NCBI RefSeq assembly: GCF_022317005.1
Contig: NZ_CP081006.1
Coordinates: 2,170,001 to 2,234,000 of the forward strand
Reading direction: 5' to 3'
Length of the DNA: 64,000 bases
Source: Mycobacterium sp. IDR2000157661
GTDB taxonomy: Bacteria > Actinomycetota > Actinomycetes > Mycobacteriales > Mycobacteriaceae
Program-made: the position numbers and the translations under genes
The notes under the pieces: generated by a model
The model's database searches: none
The model's input: the letters and a program-made list of their open reading frames with translations, nothing else
What the model was told of the DNA's origin: nothing
Shown here: piece by piece, positions 18,818 through 30,765 of the stretch
Position numbering within the stretch: the first letter of the stretch is position 1
Layout of the letters: every line of letters starts with the position of its first letter

Positions 18818-19569
18818 TTGGTGCCTTTGTTCGTGCCTGCGAACGCATCACGATGTTCGTCGGACACCCCGGCGAGGTTCAACTCGAACGTGAAGCCCTG
18901 CTCCATGCGGTAACTCGAGTTGACCTTCTGCACGTCGATGAGGTTCAGCGCCTCTTTGGCGGCGCGGATCACCCTGGTGTCCTTGGCGGCGATGTCGCGG
19001 GCCACCCGCAGCGCCGCCTCGTCGAGATCAGCGCGGGGGACCACCTCGTGCACCGAGCCGAAGTGGTGCAGGGTGGCGGCGTCGACTGTGGTGGCCGTGA
19101 AGAACAGGCGCCGCATCATGTGCTGGGGCACCAGCCGCGACAGGTGCGTAGCGGCGCCCAGTGCGCCGCGCTCCACTTCGGGCAGGCCGAACTTCGCGTC
19201 GTCGGAGGCGACGATGACGTCGGCATTGCCCACCAGGCCGATGCCGCCGCCGACGCAGAAGCCGTTGACGGCGGCGACGACGGGTACCGCGCACTCGTAA
19301 ACGGCGCGGAAGGCTTCGTAGCAGCCGCGGTTGGCGTCGATGAGCGCGGTGAAGCCCTCGGTGTTCTGCATCTCCTTGATGTCGACGCCTGCGTTGAAGC
19401 CGCGGCCCTCGGCCCGCAACACCACCACATGGGTGCTCATGTCGCGCCCCGCCGCGGTGATGGTGTCGGCGAGTTCGAACCATCCGCGGGACGGGATCGC
19501 ATTGACGGGCGGGTAGTCGACGGTCACCGAGACGATGCCCGGCTCCACGGTCTTGGTGCTGATCGTCAT
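18814..19569 (-). CDS. echA20: enoyl-CoA hydratase/isomerase EchA20
   Basis: Crotonase-superfamily protein of 251 residues. In the known pathway EchA20 hydrolytically opens the D ring of a HIP-CoA derivative. Motifs include the oxyanion loop GRGFNAGVDIKEM, NGFCVGGGIGLVGNADVIV and FGLPEVERGALGAATHL. I use the ATG at 19569 with GGAG 6 bp upstream; the longer frame upstream is antisense to the divergent SDR. First gene of the echA20-ipdA-ipdB-ipdC operon, facing the KstR2 operator at 19608. Confidence 0.9.
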
Positions 19570-19607
19570 AGGAACTCCAGTCGACTCTGAAACGGGGCGG
19601 CTACCTA

Positions 19608-19621
19608 AGCAAGCACTTGCT
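19608..19621. promoter_or_regulatory. KstR2 operator between echA20 and Rv3549c-like SDR
   Basis: AGCAAGCACTTGCT is a perfect 14-bp match to the KstR2 inverted repeat (arms AGCAAG and CTTGCT). It lies in the divergent gap between echA20 and an SDR gene. On the plus strand TACGCT (19625-19630) follows, then six bases, then the GTG at 19637, so the SDR is probably leaderless. Confidence 0.9.
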
Positions 19622-19636
19622 TGGTACGCTAGCACA

Positions 19637-20413
19637 GTGACTGACGCCGCCGACAGCGCCATCCGCCTCGGGCTCCAGGGCCGCATCGTCCTCGTCACCG
19701 GGGGTGTGCGCGGTGTCGGCGCAGGAATCAGCAAGGTCTTCGGCGACCAGGGTGCGACCGTCGTGACGTGTGCGCGCCGACCGGTCGAGGGACTGCCGTA
19801 CGAATTCCACTCCTGCGATATCCGCGACGACGACGCGGTCAAGACGATGATCGGCGAGATCGTCGCCGACCACGGTCGCCTCGACGTCGTGGTCAACAAC
19901 GCCGGTGGCTCACCTTACGTGCCTGCCGCAGAGGCGTCGGCGAAGTTCAGCCGAAAGATCCTGGAACTCAATCTACTTGGCGCGCTGTCGGTCTCGACGC
20001 ACGCCAACACCGTCATGCAGGTTCAGCCCTCGGGCGGTTCCATCGTCAACATCACCAGCGTGAGCGGCAGGCGACCGACTCCGGGCACCGTGGCTTACGG
20101 CGCCGCGAAGGCGGGGTTGGAGAACATCACGAGCACGCTCGCGGTCGAGTGGGCGCCCAAGGTCAGGGTCAACTCCGTGGTCGTCGGGATGGTCGAGACC
20201 GAACAGTCGGAGTTGTTCTACGGGGACGCCGAATCGATTGCCGCCATCTCCCGGAACGTCCCACTGGGGCGTCTGGCAAAACCGGACGACATCGGTTGGG
20301 CCACAGCTTTTCTCGCCTCGGATGCAGCGACATACATCAGCGGTGCGTCGCTCGAGGTGCACGGTGGCGGCGAGCCACCGCACTACCTGTCGACCACCAC
20401 CGCCGACATCTGA
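19637..20413 (+). CDS. SDR oxidoreductase, Rv3549c-like
   Basis: Short-chain dehydrogenase of 258 residues in the KstR2 regulon. It has TGGVRGVGAG near residue 20, NNAGGSPYVPA, active-site Ser in NITSVSG and YGAAK. The GTG at 19637 is fixed by the TACGCT -10 box six bases upstream; the longer in-frame ATG at 19535 would start inside echA20. The specific reaction of Rv3549c-type proteins is not known to me. Followed 32 bp later by a second SDR. Confidence 0.85.
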   Translation: MTDAADSAIRLGLQGRIVLVTGGVRGVGAGISKVFGDQGATVVTCARRPVEGLPYEFHSCDIRDDDAVKTMIGEIVADHGRLDVVVNNAGGSPYVPAAEASAKFSRKILELNLLGALSVSTHANTVMQVQPSGGSIVNITSVSGRRPTPGTVAYGAAKAGLENITSTLAVEWAPKVRVNSVVVGMVETEQSELFYGDAESIAAISRNVPLGRLAKPDDIGWATAFLASDAATYISGASLEVHGGGEPPHYLSTTTADI

Positions 20414-20445
20414 GTATCGGTGACGTCAATAGAAAGGGAACTAGC

Positions 20446-21351
20446 ATGGGACTGCTCGACGGCCGCGTGGTCATCGTCACGGGAGCGGGCGGCGGGATCG
20501 GTCGCGCCCACGCGCTGGCTTTCGCCGCCGAGGGTGCCCGCGTGGTGGTCAACGACATCGGTGTCGGCCTGGACGGATCGCCCGCCGGTGGCGGTAGCGC
20601 CGCGCAGAGCGTCGTCGACGAGATCACCGCGGCCGGAGGCGAAGCCGTCGCCAACGGAGCCAACGTCGCCGACTGGGGCCAGGCCGAGGGCCTCGTCCAA
20701 GCGGCCGTCGACAACTTCGGCGGGGTCGACGTGCTGGTCAACAACGCCGGTATCGTCCGCGACCGGATGTTCGCCAACACCAGTGAGGAAGAATTCGACG
20801 CCGTCGTCGCCGTCCACCTCAAAGGTCACTTCGCCACCATGCGGCATGCCGCGGCGTACTGGCGCGCCCAGTCCAAGGCCGGCAACCCTGTAGACGCCCG
20901 CATCATCAACACCAGCTCGGGCGCGGGCCTGCAAGGCAGTGTGGGACAGGCCAACTACAGCGCAGCCAAGGCAGGCATCGCGGCGATGACCCTGGTCGCC
21001 GCGGCCGAGATGGGCCGCTACGGCGTGACGGTCAACGCGATCGCGCCGTCGGCGCGTACCCGGATGACCGAGACGGTGTTCGCCGAGATGATGTCCACGC
21101 AGGACCGCGACTTCGACGCCATGGCGCCGGAGAACATCTCGCCGCTGGTTGTCTGGCTGGGAAGCGTCGAGTCCAGCGACGTCACCGGCCGGATGTTCGA
21201 GGTCGAGGGTGGCGTGGTCCGAGTGGCCGAAGGCTGGGCGCACGGACCGCAGGTCGACAAGGGCGCCCGCTGGGATCCGGCCGAACTGGGGCCGGTGGTC
21301 CGCGACCTGCTGGGCAAGGCGCGCCCGCCGGTACCCGTCTACGGCGCCTGA
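20446..21351 (+). CDS. SDR oxidoreductase, Rv3548c-like
   Basis: Short-chain dehydrogenase of 301 residues, longer than the classical type and resembling the N-terminal dehydrogenase part of peroxisomal multifunctional enzymes. Motifs: TGAGGGIGRAHALAFAAEG near residue 12, NDIGVGLDGSPAGGGSA, NNAGIVRD, Ser in NTSSGAGLQG and YSAAK. An AGAAAGGGAA tract serves as ribosome binding site. A beta-hydroxyacyl-CoA dehydrogenase role in side-chain or ring degradation is plausible but not shown by the sequence. Second gene after the KstR2 operator at 19608. Confidence 0.85.
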   Translation: MGLLDGRVVIVTGAGGGIGRAHALAFAAEGARVVVNDIGVGLDGSPAGGGSAAQSVVDEITAAGGEAVANGANVADWGQAEGLVQAAVDNFGGVDVLVNNAGIVRDRMFANTSEEEFDAVVAVHLKGHFATMRHAAAYWRAQSKAGNPVDARIINTSSGAGLQGSVGQANYSAAKAGIAAMTLVAAAEMGRYGVTVNAIAPSARTRMTETVFAEMMSTQDRDFDAMAPENISPLVVWLGSVESSDVTGRMFEVEGGVVRVAEGWAHGPQVDKGARWDPAELGPVVRDLLGKARPPVPVYGA

Positions 21352-21357
21352 GCCGGC

Positions 21358-21813
<456 letters not shown>

Positions 21814-21842
21814 CTACGTACCCGCGGGGCAGCACGCGAACA

Positions 21843-23050
<1,208 letters not shown>

Positions 23051-23063
23051 CTATGCTTCGGCG

Positions 23064-23453
23064 GTGGCTTCCATCCCGCGAATCTCCGATACCGACCGCA
23101 TTGCCGCTGCCGACGCCTACATCGACGCGCTGGCCAGCCACCGAGCCGACGAGGTGCCGTTTGCGCCGGACTGCACCCGTATCGAGGTCGGAGTGAAGAC
23201 CGGCTTCTCGGCGGACCATCTGCGGCGCAGCCTCAACCGAGGGCCTCAGTACCGGGTGATCGCGGCGACCACGGATCGGGACTTCCGGGTCGACGGCGAC
23301 CAGGTGCACGCCACCTTCACCGTCGTCACGAAGACCAAGGTCGGCGGCCGGCGGGTGGTCGCCTACGTCGATGAGACGTTTCTGATCCCCGCCGAAGACG
23401 GCCGCATCCACCACATCAGGGCACGGATCCGTCCGGCCCTGCGGCGGGAGTAG
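23064..23453 (+). CDS. NTF2-like/SnoaL-type small protein
   Basis: Small protein of 129 residues with the look of an NTF2-like cone fold: an N-terminal helix (DRIAAADAYIDALASHRADEV), then alternating strands ending in HHIRARI. No clear catalytic residues can be assigned. The start is the GTG at 23064 because TATGCT (23052-23057) lies exactly six bases upstream, a leaderless promoter; longer in-frame starts run into the divergent Ddn-like gene. It converges on fadA5. Function unknown. Confidence 0.68.
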   Translation: MASIPRISDTDRIAAADAYIDALASHRADEVPFAPDCTRIEVGVKTGFSADHLRRSLNRGPQYRVIAATTDRDFRVDGDQVHATFTVVTKTKVGGRRVVAYVDETFLIPAEDGRIHHIRARIRPALRRE

Positions 23454-23463
23454 CGCCCAGCAC

Positions 23464-24636
<1,173 letters not shown>

Positions 24637-24637
24637 C

Positions 24638-24651
24638 TAGAACACGTTTCA
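24638..24651. promoter_or_regulatory. KstR operator upstream of fadA5
   Basis: TAGAACACGTTTCA matches the KstR 14-bp motif. On the minus strand its end supplies TA for the -10 box TAGCCT (24639-24634), six bases before the fadA5 ATG. A -35-like TTGTCA is at 24663-24658, so the operator lies in the spacer and repressor would exclude RNA polymerase. Confidence 0.88.
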
Positions 24652-24716
24652 TTACTCTGACAAGCAAGGATGGTTACCTGCCTTTTATCTGCGCAGAGGG
24701 CATGTTTTACTGGCAC

Positions 24717-24730
24717 TAGAACACGTTGCA
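24717..24730. promoter_or_regulatory. KstR operator upstream of cyp125
   Basis: TAGAACACGTTGCA, a second KstR motif 79 bp from the fadA5 one in the same divergent gap. It lies 30 bp before the cyp125 ATG. Unlike the leaderless targets, this leader carries a ribosome binding site (GAGGAG) 12 bases before the ATG, and a TACTGT box follows the operator. Confidence 0.88.
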
Positions 24731-24760
24731 ATTACTGTTCCAGAGGAGCGCACCCCCGTC

Positions 24761-26011
24761 ATGGCACCCCCCAACATTCCGAGCGACTTCGACTTCCTCG
24801 ACCCGGACCTCAACCTCGCCGGACTGCCCGTCGAGGAGCTGGCCGAACTGCGTAAGTCCGAGCCCGTCCACTGGGTCGATGTGCCCGGCGGCACCGGTGG
24901 CTTCGGCGACAAGGGCTACTGGCTCGTCACCAAGCATGCCGACGTCAAAGAGGTCTCCAAGCGCAACGACATCTTCGGCAGCTCGCCCGACGGCGCCATC
25001 CCGGTGTGGCCGCAGGACATGACGCGTGACGCCATCGATCTGCAGCGCAACGTTTTGCTCAACATGGACGCACCGCAGCACACCCGCCTGCGCAAGATCA
25101 TCTCCCGCGGCTTCACGCCGCGCGCCGTCGGCCGACTGGAGGAGGAGTTGCGGCTGCGCGCCCAGAAGATCGCCGAGACCGCGGCCTCGCAGGAGACCGG
25201 TGACTTCGTCGAGCAGGTCTCGTGTGAGCTGCCGCTGCAGGCCATCGCCGGTCTGCTCGGCGTTCCGCAGGAGGACCGGGACAAGCTGTTCCGCTGGTCC
25301 AACGAGATGACCGCAGGGGAGGATCCCGAGTACGCCCACATCGATCCGGCCGTGTCTTCGTTCGAGTTGATCCAGTACGCGATGGGTATGGCCGACGAGC
25401 GGAGCAAGAACCCGACCGACGACATCGTCACGCAACTGATCGAGGCCGACATCGAGGGCGAGAAGCTGTCCGACGACGAGTTCGGCTTCTTCGTGATCAT
25501 GCTCGCTGTCGCGGGCAACGAGACGACGCGCAATTCCATCACCCACGGCATGGTCGCGTTCTCCCAGAACCCCGACCAGTGGGAGCTGTACAAGCGCGAG
25601 CGCCCGGAGACCGCCGCCGACGAGATCGTGCGCTGGGCCACGCCGGTTTCGGCGTTCCAGCGCACCGCGCTCGAGGACGTCGAACTCGGTGGCGCGCAGA
25701 TCAAGAAGGGTCAACGGGTGGTGATGTCCTACCGCTCGGCCAACTTCGACGAAGACGTCTTCGAGGATCCGCACAGCTTCGACATCACGCGCAGCCCCAA
25801 CCCGCACGTCGGCTTCGGCGGCACCGGCGCCCACTATTGCATCGGCGCCAACCTGGCCAAGATGACCATCAACCTGATCTTCAATGCGATCGCCGACAAC
25901 ATGCCCGACCTCAAGCCGATCGGTGACCCCGAGCGGCTGAAGTCCGGCTGGCTCAACGGCATCAAGCACTGGCAGGTGGACTACACCGGCAAGTGCCCAG
26001 TCAAGCACTGA
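24761..26011 (+). CDS. cyp125: cytochrome P450 Cyp125 (steroid C26/C27 hydroxylase)
   Basis: P450 of 416 residues that oxidises the terminal methyl of cholesterol or cholestenone to the carboxylate, the first step of side-chain removal. The haem ligand is Cys360 in FGGTGAHYCIGANLAKM, the I-helix is VAGNETTRNS and the K-helix ExxR is in ADEIVRWATPV. The substrate-recognition start MAPPNIPSDFDFLDPDLNL is as in the family. It heads the operon cyp125-chsE1-chsE2-chsH2-chsH1-ltp2, with tight spacing and overlaps. Regulated by KstR through the 24717 site. Confidence 0.94.
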   Translation: MAPPNIPSDFDFLDPDLNLAGLPVEELAELRKSEPVHWVDVPGGTGGFGDKGYWLVTKHADVKEVSKRNDIFGSSPDGAIPVWPQDMTRDAIDLQRNVLLNMDAPQHTRLRKIISRGFTPRAVGRLEEELRLRAQKIAETAASQETGDFVEQVSCELPLQAIAGLLGVPQEDRDKLFRWSNEMTAGEDPEYAHIDPAVSSFELIQYAMGMADERSKNPTDDIVTQLIEADIEGEKLSDDEFGFFVIMLAVAGNETTRNSITHGMVAFSQNPDQWELYKRERPETAADEIVRWATPVSAFQRTALEDVELGGAQIKKGQRVVMSYRSANFDEDVFEDPHSFDITRSPNPHVGFGGTGAHYCIGANLAKMTINLIFNAIADNMPDLKPIGDPERLKSGWLNGIKHWQVDYTGKCPVKH

Positions 26012-26038
26012 CCGCGTAACACCTCGAGGAGGATTCGG

Positions 26039-27058
26039 GTGGACTTCAGTCCCGACGAAGGGCAGCAGGCTGTCGCCGATGTGGTGACCTCGGTGCTGAC
26101 CCGCGACAACAGCTGGGATGCGCTGGTGTCGGGTGGCGTCACAGCGCTGGCCGTGCCTGAGCGGCTCGGCGGTGACGGCGTCGGGCTGCCCGAGATCGCG
26201 ACGGCGCTGACCGAGATCGGCAGGCACGGCACGATCAGTCCCGCGCTGGCGACGCTCGGCCTGGGCCTGTTGCCACTGCTGGACCTGGCGTCGGAAGAGC
26301 AGCAGGACCGCTATCTGGCCGGCGTCTCGAAGGGTGCGGTGTTGACGGCCGCGCTGAACGAGCCGGGTGCCCCGCTGCCCGACCGGCCCGCAGTCGCGTT
26401 CGGCGACGGCAAGCTCAACGGCACCAAGATCGCGGTTCCCTATGCCGGGCAGGCGGATTGGCTGCTGGTCACGACCGACAACGCGGTCGTTGTCGTGTCA
26501 CCGAAGGCCGACGGTGTCGAGGTGATCAAGACGCCGACGTCCAATGACGGCGACGAGTGCACGGTCACCTTCCGCGACGCCGCCGTCGACGACGTCCTCG
26601 ACGGTGCCACCGCCCGGCGGGTGAATCAACTGGCGCTGGCCGCGACCGGTGCGTTCGCCGCCGGTCTGGTCGCCGGTGCGCTGCGGCTGACCGCCGATTA
26701 CGTCGCCAACCGCGAGCAGTTCGGCAAGCCCCTGTCGACGTTCCAGACCGTCGCTGCCCAACTGGCCGAGATCTACATCGCCTCACGAACACTGACGCTG
26801 ATCGCCTCGTCGGTGACCTGGCGGCTGGCCGAAGGTCGCGACGACAGCCCACAAACTCAGGCCGACATCGACATCCTCGGCTACTGGCTCGCGTCGCAGG
26901 CTCCTCCAGTGATGCAGCTGTGCCATCACCTGCACGGCGGTATGGGTATGGACATCACCTATCCCATGAATCGCTATTACTCCACGATCAAGGACCTCGC
27001 CCGGCTGGTGGGCGGTCCGCAGCACCGGCTCGACTTGGTGGGAGCGCAATGTTCATAG
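26039..27058 (+). CDS. fadE28: acyl-CoA dehydrogenase subunit ChsE1 (FadE28)
   Basis: Short acyl-CoA dehydrogenase subunit of 339 residues, one half of the ChsE1-ChsE2 alpha2beta2 enzyme that dehydrogenates the propionyl-CoA side chain (3-carbon stage). It keeps the C-terminal REQFGKPLSTFQTVAAQLAEIYI and CHHLHGGMGMDITYPMNRYY blocks. The GTG at 26039 has GAGGAGGA upstream. Its stop overlaps the start of fadE29 by 10 bp, as expected for two subunits made together. Confidence 0.9.
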   Translation: MDFSPDEGQQAVADVVTSVLTRDNSWDALVSGGVTALAVPERLGGDGVGLPEIATALTEIGRHGTISPALATLGLGLLPLLDLASEEQQDRYLAGVSKGAVLTAALNEPGAPLPDRPAVAFGDGKLNGTKIAVPYAGQADWLLVTTDNAVVVVSPKADGVEVIKTPTSNDGDECTVTFRDAAVDDVLDGATARRVNQLALAATGAFAAGLVAGALRLTADYVANREQFGKPLSTFQTVAAQLAEIYIASRTLTLIASSVTWRLAEGRDDSPQTQADIDILGYWLASQAPPVMQLCHHLHGGMGMDITYPMNRYYSTIKDLARLVGGPQHRLDLVGAQCS

Positions 27059-28212
27059 AACTGACGCCGGAACAGAAGCAGCTGCAAGCCGAACTGCGAG
27101 AGTACTTCTCGAATCTCATCACGCCCGAAGAGGCGATGGAGATGGAGAAGAACCGCCACGGCGAGGCTTACCGCGCGGTCATCAAACGCATGGGCTCGGA
27201 CGGCAAGCTGGGTGTCGGCTGGCCGAAGGAGTTCGGCGGTCTCGGCTACGGGCCAATCGAGCAGTCGATCTTCGTCAACGAGGCGCACCGTGCGGACGTC
27301 CCGTTGCCGGCCGTCACGCTGCAGACCGTCGGTCCGACGCTTCAGCAGTACGGCAGCGATGAGCAGAAGAAGAAGTTCCTGCCCGGAATCCTCTCGGGCG
27401 ACATCCACTTCGCGATCGGGTACTCCGAACCGGAGGCCGGCACCGACCTGGCGTCGTTGCGCACCACCGCGGTTCGCCAGGGTGACGAGTACATCGTCAA
27501 CGGCCAGAAGATGTGGACCACCGGCGGTCACGACGCCGACTACGTATGGCTGGCCTGTCGGACCGATCCGGAAGCGGTCAAGCACAAGGGCATTTCGATT
27601 CTGATCGTCGACACCAGTGACCCTGGCTATTCCTGGACGCCGGTGATCCTTTCCGACGGCGCCCACCACACCAACGCCACCTACTACAACGATGTGCGGG
27701 TGCCCGCCGACATGCTCGTCGGTGAGGAGAACGGCGGATGGAAGCTCATCACCACCCAGTTGAACAACGAGCGTGTGATGCTCGGACCGGCGGGCCGGTT
27801 CGCCAGCCTCTACGACCGGGTGCACGAGTGGGCGTCGAAACCCGGTGGCAATGGGGACATCCCGCTCAGCCACGACGACGTCAAGCGCTCGCTCGGTGAG
27901 CTCAAGGCCATGTGGCGGGTCAACGAACTGCTCAACTGGCAGGTCGCCGCGGCCGGGGAGACCATCGATGTCGCGGACGCCGCAGCCACCAAGGTCTTCG
28001 GCACCGAGCGGATCCAGTACGCGGGCCGGCTGGCCGAGGAGATCGTCGGCAAGTACGGCAACCCCGCCGAACCCGAGACCGCCGGACTGCTCGAATGGCT
28101 GGATTCGCAGACCAAACGGAACCTGGTTATCACGTTCGGTGGGGGTGTCAACGAGGTGATGCGGGAGATGATCGCGGCAGCGGGCCTTAAGGTGCCTAGG
28201 GTGCCGCGCTGA
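27049..28212 (+). CDS. fadE29: acyl-CoA dehydrogenase subunit ChsE2 (FadE29)
   Basis: Full-length acyl-CoA dehydrogenase of 387 residues, partner of FadE28. It shows YSEPEAGTDLASLRT, QKMWTTGGHDADYVWLAC, VMLGPAGRFASLYDRV and the C-terminal FGGGVNEVMREMIAAAGL. The heterotetramer introduces a double bond in 3-oxo-4-pregnene-20-carboxyl-CoA. The stop overlaps the chsH2 start as TGATG. Confidence 0.9.
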   Translation: MFIELTPEQKQLQAELREYFSNLITPEEAMEMEKNRHGEAYRAVIKRMGSDGKLGVGWPKEFGGLGYGPIEQSIFVNEAHRADVPLPAVTLQTVGPTLQQYGSDEQKKKFLPGILSGDIHFAIGYSEPEAGTDLASLRTTAVRQGDEYIVNGQKMWTTGGHDADYVWLACRTDPEAVKHKGISILIVDTSDPGYSWTPVILSDGAHHTNATYYNDVRVPADMLVGEENGGWKLITTQLNNERVMLGPAGRFASLYDRVHEWASKPGGNGDIPLSHDDVKRSLGELKAMWRVNELLNWQVAAAGETIDVADAAATKVFGTERIQYAGRLAEEIVGKYGNPAEPETAGLLEWLDSQTKRNLVITFGGGVNEVMREMIAAAGLKVPRVPR

Positions 28213-29189
28213 TGAGTGGAGTCGAGGACATCAAGGCGGCCGCCGAGCGTGTCAAGGCCGAGGGCAAGAGCAAGCCGCGGATTGGTCGCCACCCGGTCAA
28301 CCAGCCGATGATCGACCACTGGCTCGACGCGATGGGCGACAAGAACCCGATCTACGTCGATGACGGGGCAGCCAAGGCGGCGGGCCATCCGGGTGCCGTC
28401 GCCCCGCCCGCGATGATTCAGGTCTGGACGATGATGGGCCTGGGCGGTGTGCGGCCCGACGACGACCCGCTCGGCAAGATCCTCGAATTGTTCGATGAGG
28501 CAGGATACGTCGGTGTCGTCGCCACCAATTGCGAGCAGACCTATCACCGGTACCTGCGGGTCGGCGAGGAGGTCAGCGTCGCGGCCGAGTTGACCGACGT
28601 CGTCGGGCCCAAGAAGACCGCGCTCGGCGAGGGCTTCTTCATCACGCAGCGGATCACTTGGCACTGTGGCGATGACGAGGACGACCCGGTCGCCGAGATG
28701 ATGTGGCGGATCATGAAGTTCCGCCCGGCCGGGGAAGATTCAGCCGACGCGGGCGCGAGCGTGCCCGACGACCTCGACGCCGACGCGATGATGCGCCCGG
28801 CGTCCTCGCGGGACACCAAGTTCTTCTGGGACGGCGTCAACGCGCACGAGCTACGCATCCAGAGGCGCCCCGACGGCAGCCTGGTGCACCCACCGATACC
28901 CGCGCTCTGGCAGGACAAAGAAGAGCCCACCGATTACGTGGTCGCCGGCGGCAAGGGCACCGTGTTCAGCTTCGTGGTGCACCACGCGCCGAAGGTGCCG
29001 GGCCGCACGCTGCCGTTCGTCATCGCCCTCGTCGAACTCGAGGAAGGTGTGCGGATGCTCGGACAGCTGCGCAACGTCGACCCCGACACCGTCGAGATCG
29101 GAATGCCCGTCCGCGCAACGTATATCGACTTCCCAGAGGGAGACTCCGGTCCCGCCTGGACGCTGTACGCATGGGAGCCGGACACATGA
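28212..29189 (+). CDS. chsH2: enoyl-CoA hydratase ChsH2 (MaoC plus DUF35)
   Basis: Two-domain protein of 325 residues. Residues 1-175 are a MaoC-like hot-dog domain (GRHPVNQPMIDHWLDAMGDKNPIY). Residues 195-325 are a DUF35 OB-fold (FFWDGVNAHELRIQRRPDGS). With ChsH1 it hydrates the three-carbon side-chain enoyl-CoA, and its DUF35 half forms the aldolase complex with Ltp2. The DUF35 part has no Cys zinc ribbon, as known for this family. The stop overlaps chsH1 as ATGA. Confidence 0.92.
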   Translation: MSGVEDIKAAAERVKAEGKSKPRIGRHPVNQPMIDHWLDAMGDKNPIYVDDGAAKAAGHPGAVAPPAMIQVWTMMGLGGVRPDDDPLGKILELFDEAGYVGVVATNCEQTYHRYLRVGEEVSVAAELTDVVGPKKTALGEGFFITQRITWHCGDDEDDPVAEMMWRIMKFRPAGEDSADAGASVPDDLDADAMMRPASSRDTKFFWDGVNAHELRIQRRPDGSLVHPPIPALWQDKEEPTDYVVAGGKGTVFSFVVHHAPKVPGRTLPFVIALVELEEGVRMLGQLRNVDPDTVEIGMPVRATYIDFPEGDSGPAWTLYAWEPDT

Positions 29190-29590
29190 GCGCGCCGACT
29201 GTAGAGGTAGGCGCGAAGCTGCCCCCACTCGCTCTCTACGGCGATCCGACGTTCATCGTGTCGACGGCGATCGCGACCCGTGACTATCAGGACGTTCACC
29301 ACGACCGGGACAAGGCACAGGCCAAAGGCTCGAAGGACATCTTCGTCAACATCCTCACCGACACCGGCCTGGTGCAGCGGTACATCACCGACTGGGCCGG
29401 ACCGAGCGCAGTCATCCGAAGCATCTCGCTGCGGCTCGGTGTGCCGTGGTACGCCTATGACACGGTGACGTTCAACGGTGAGGTGACCGCCGTCGACGGT
29501 GACGTCATCTCCTTGAAGATCGTTGGCAGCAACAGCCTCGGCGACCATGTCATCGCCACCGCGACCCTGACCCTTGGAGGAGCAGCCTGA
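29186..29590 (+). CDS. chsH1: enoyl-CoA hydratase ChsH1 (MaoC-like)
   Basis: MaoC-like hot-dog hydratase subunit of 134 residues. It carries the catalytic Asp/His pair in RDYQDVHHDRDKAQAKGSKD (residues 32-51), which ChsH2 lacks in its MaoC half. The ChsH1-ChsH2 heterotetramer hydrates the 17-position propenoyl-CoA. It overlaps chsH2 (ATGA) and ltp2 (TGATG), giving a fully coupled chsH2-chsH1-ltp2 unit. Confidence 0.92.
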   Translation: MSAPTVEVGAKLPPLALYGDPTFIVSTAIATRDYQDVHHDRDKAQAKGSKDIFVNILTDTGLVQRYITDWAGPSAVIRSISLRLGVPWYAYDTVTFNGEVTAVDGDVISLKIVGSNSLGDHVIATATLTLGGAA

Positions 29591-30756
29591 TGCCCGGTGA
29601 GCTGTCGGGAAAGGCCGCGATCGTCGGCATCGGCGCCACCGACTTCTCGAAGAACTCCGGCCGCAGCGAACTGCGCCTCGCCTCCGAGGCTGTGCTCGAC
29701 GCACTCGACGACGCAGGCCTGACGTCCGCCGATGTCGACGGCATGGTGACGTTCACGATGGACTCGAACACCGAGGTCGCGATCGCACGAGCCACGGGCA
29801 TAGGCGACCTGAAGTTCTTCTCGAAGATCCATCACGGTGGCGGTGCCGCGTGCGCGACGGTGCAGCAGGCGGCGATCGCGGTGGCGACCGGTGTCGCGGA
29901 TTGCGTTGTGGCATACCGGGCTTTCAACGAACGATCGGGGATGCGGTTTGGCCAGGTGCAGATGCGGTTGGTGGAGAACGCGGACTCGACCGGCGTCGAC
30001 AACTCGTTCTCGTACCCGCATGGGCTGTCCACCCCGGCTGCCCAGGTCGCAATGATCGCGCGGCGCTACATGCACCTGTCGGGAGCGACGAGCAAGGACT
30101 TCGGCGCGGTCTCCGTCGCCGACCGCAAGCACGCGGCCAACAACCCGAAGGCGTACTTCTACGAGAAGCCGATCACCATTGACGATCACCAGAACTCGCG
30201 ATGGATCGCCGAGCCGCTGCGGCTGCTGGACTGTTGCCAGGAGACCGACGGCGGCGTCGCTCTGGTGATCACGTCCGCCGAACGCGCCAAGGACCTCAAG
30301 CATCGGCCGGCGATCATCGAGGCGGCGTCGCAGGGCTCGAGTCCCGACCAGTATTCGATGACCAGTTACTACCGGCCCGAACTCGGTTTGCCCGAAATGG
30401 GTCTGGTGGGCAGGCAGCTGTGGGATCAGTCCGGCCTCAAGCCGACCGACATCCAGACCGCCATCCTGTACGACCATTTCACGCCGTTCACCCTGATCCA
30501 GCTCGAAGAGCTCGGGTTCTGCGACACGGGCGATGCGAAGGACTACGTCAAGGACGGCGCCATCGAGATCGGTGGTCGGCTGCCCATCAACACGCACGGT
30601 GGCCAGCTGGGTGAGGCCTACATCCATGGCATGAACGGGATCGCCGAGGGCGTGCGCCAGCTGCGCGGCACCTCGGTCAATCCGGTACCTGACGTCGAGC
30701 ACGTGCTCGTCACCGCGGGCACCGGTGTACCGACATCGGGTTTGATCCTGGGCTGA
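29590..30756 (+). CDS. ltp2: thiolase-like aldolase Ltp2
   Basis: Thiolase-superfamily SCP-x-like protein of 388 residues. Together with the ChsH2 DUF35 domain, Ltp2 performs the retro-aldol cleavage that removes the last side-chain carbons and leaves a 17-keto steroid (androstenedione type) plus propionyl-CoA. It lacks the thiolase CxS nucleophile, as expected: the equivalent segment reads HHGGGAACATVQQA. C-terminal landmarks are NTHGGQLGEAYIHGMNGIAEG and VTAGTGVPTSGLIL. Last gene of the cyp125 operon, converging on chsH3 with 9 bp between stops. Confidence 0.92.
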   Translation: MPGELSGKAAIVGIGATDFSKNSGRSELRLASEAVLDALDDAGLTSADVDGMVTFTMDSNTEVAIARATGIGDLKFFSKIHHGGGAACATVQQAAIAVATGVADCVVAYRAFNERSGMRFGQVQMRLVENADSTGVDNSFSYPHGLSTPAAQVAMIARRYMHLSGATSKDFGAVSVADRKHAANNPKAYFYEKPITIDDHQNSRWIAEPLRLLDCCQETDGGVALVITSAERAKDLKHRPAIIEAASQGSSPDQYSMTSYYRPELGLPEMGLVGRQLWDQSGLKPTDIQTAILYDHFTPFTLIQLEELGFCDTGDAKDYVKDGAIEIGGRLPINTHGGQLGEAYIHGMNGIAEGVRQLRGTSVNPVPDVEHVLVTAGTGVPTSGLILG

Positions 30757-30765
30757 CGGATGCCG

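Noticed and set aside
24661..24674. CAAGCAAGGATGGT in the fadA5-cyp125 gap as a KstR2 site
   Set aside because: Single CAAG half-site without the CTTG partner, and these genes are KstR targets.
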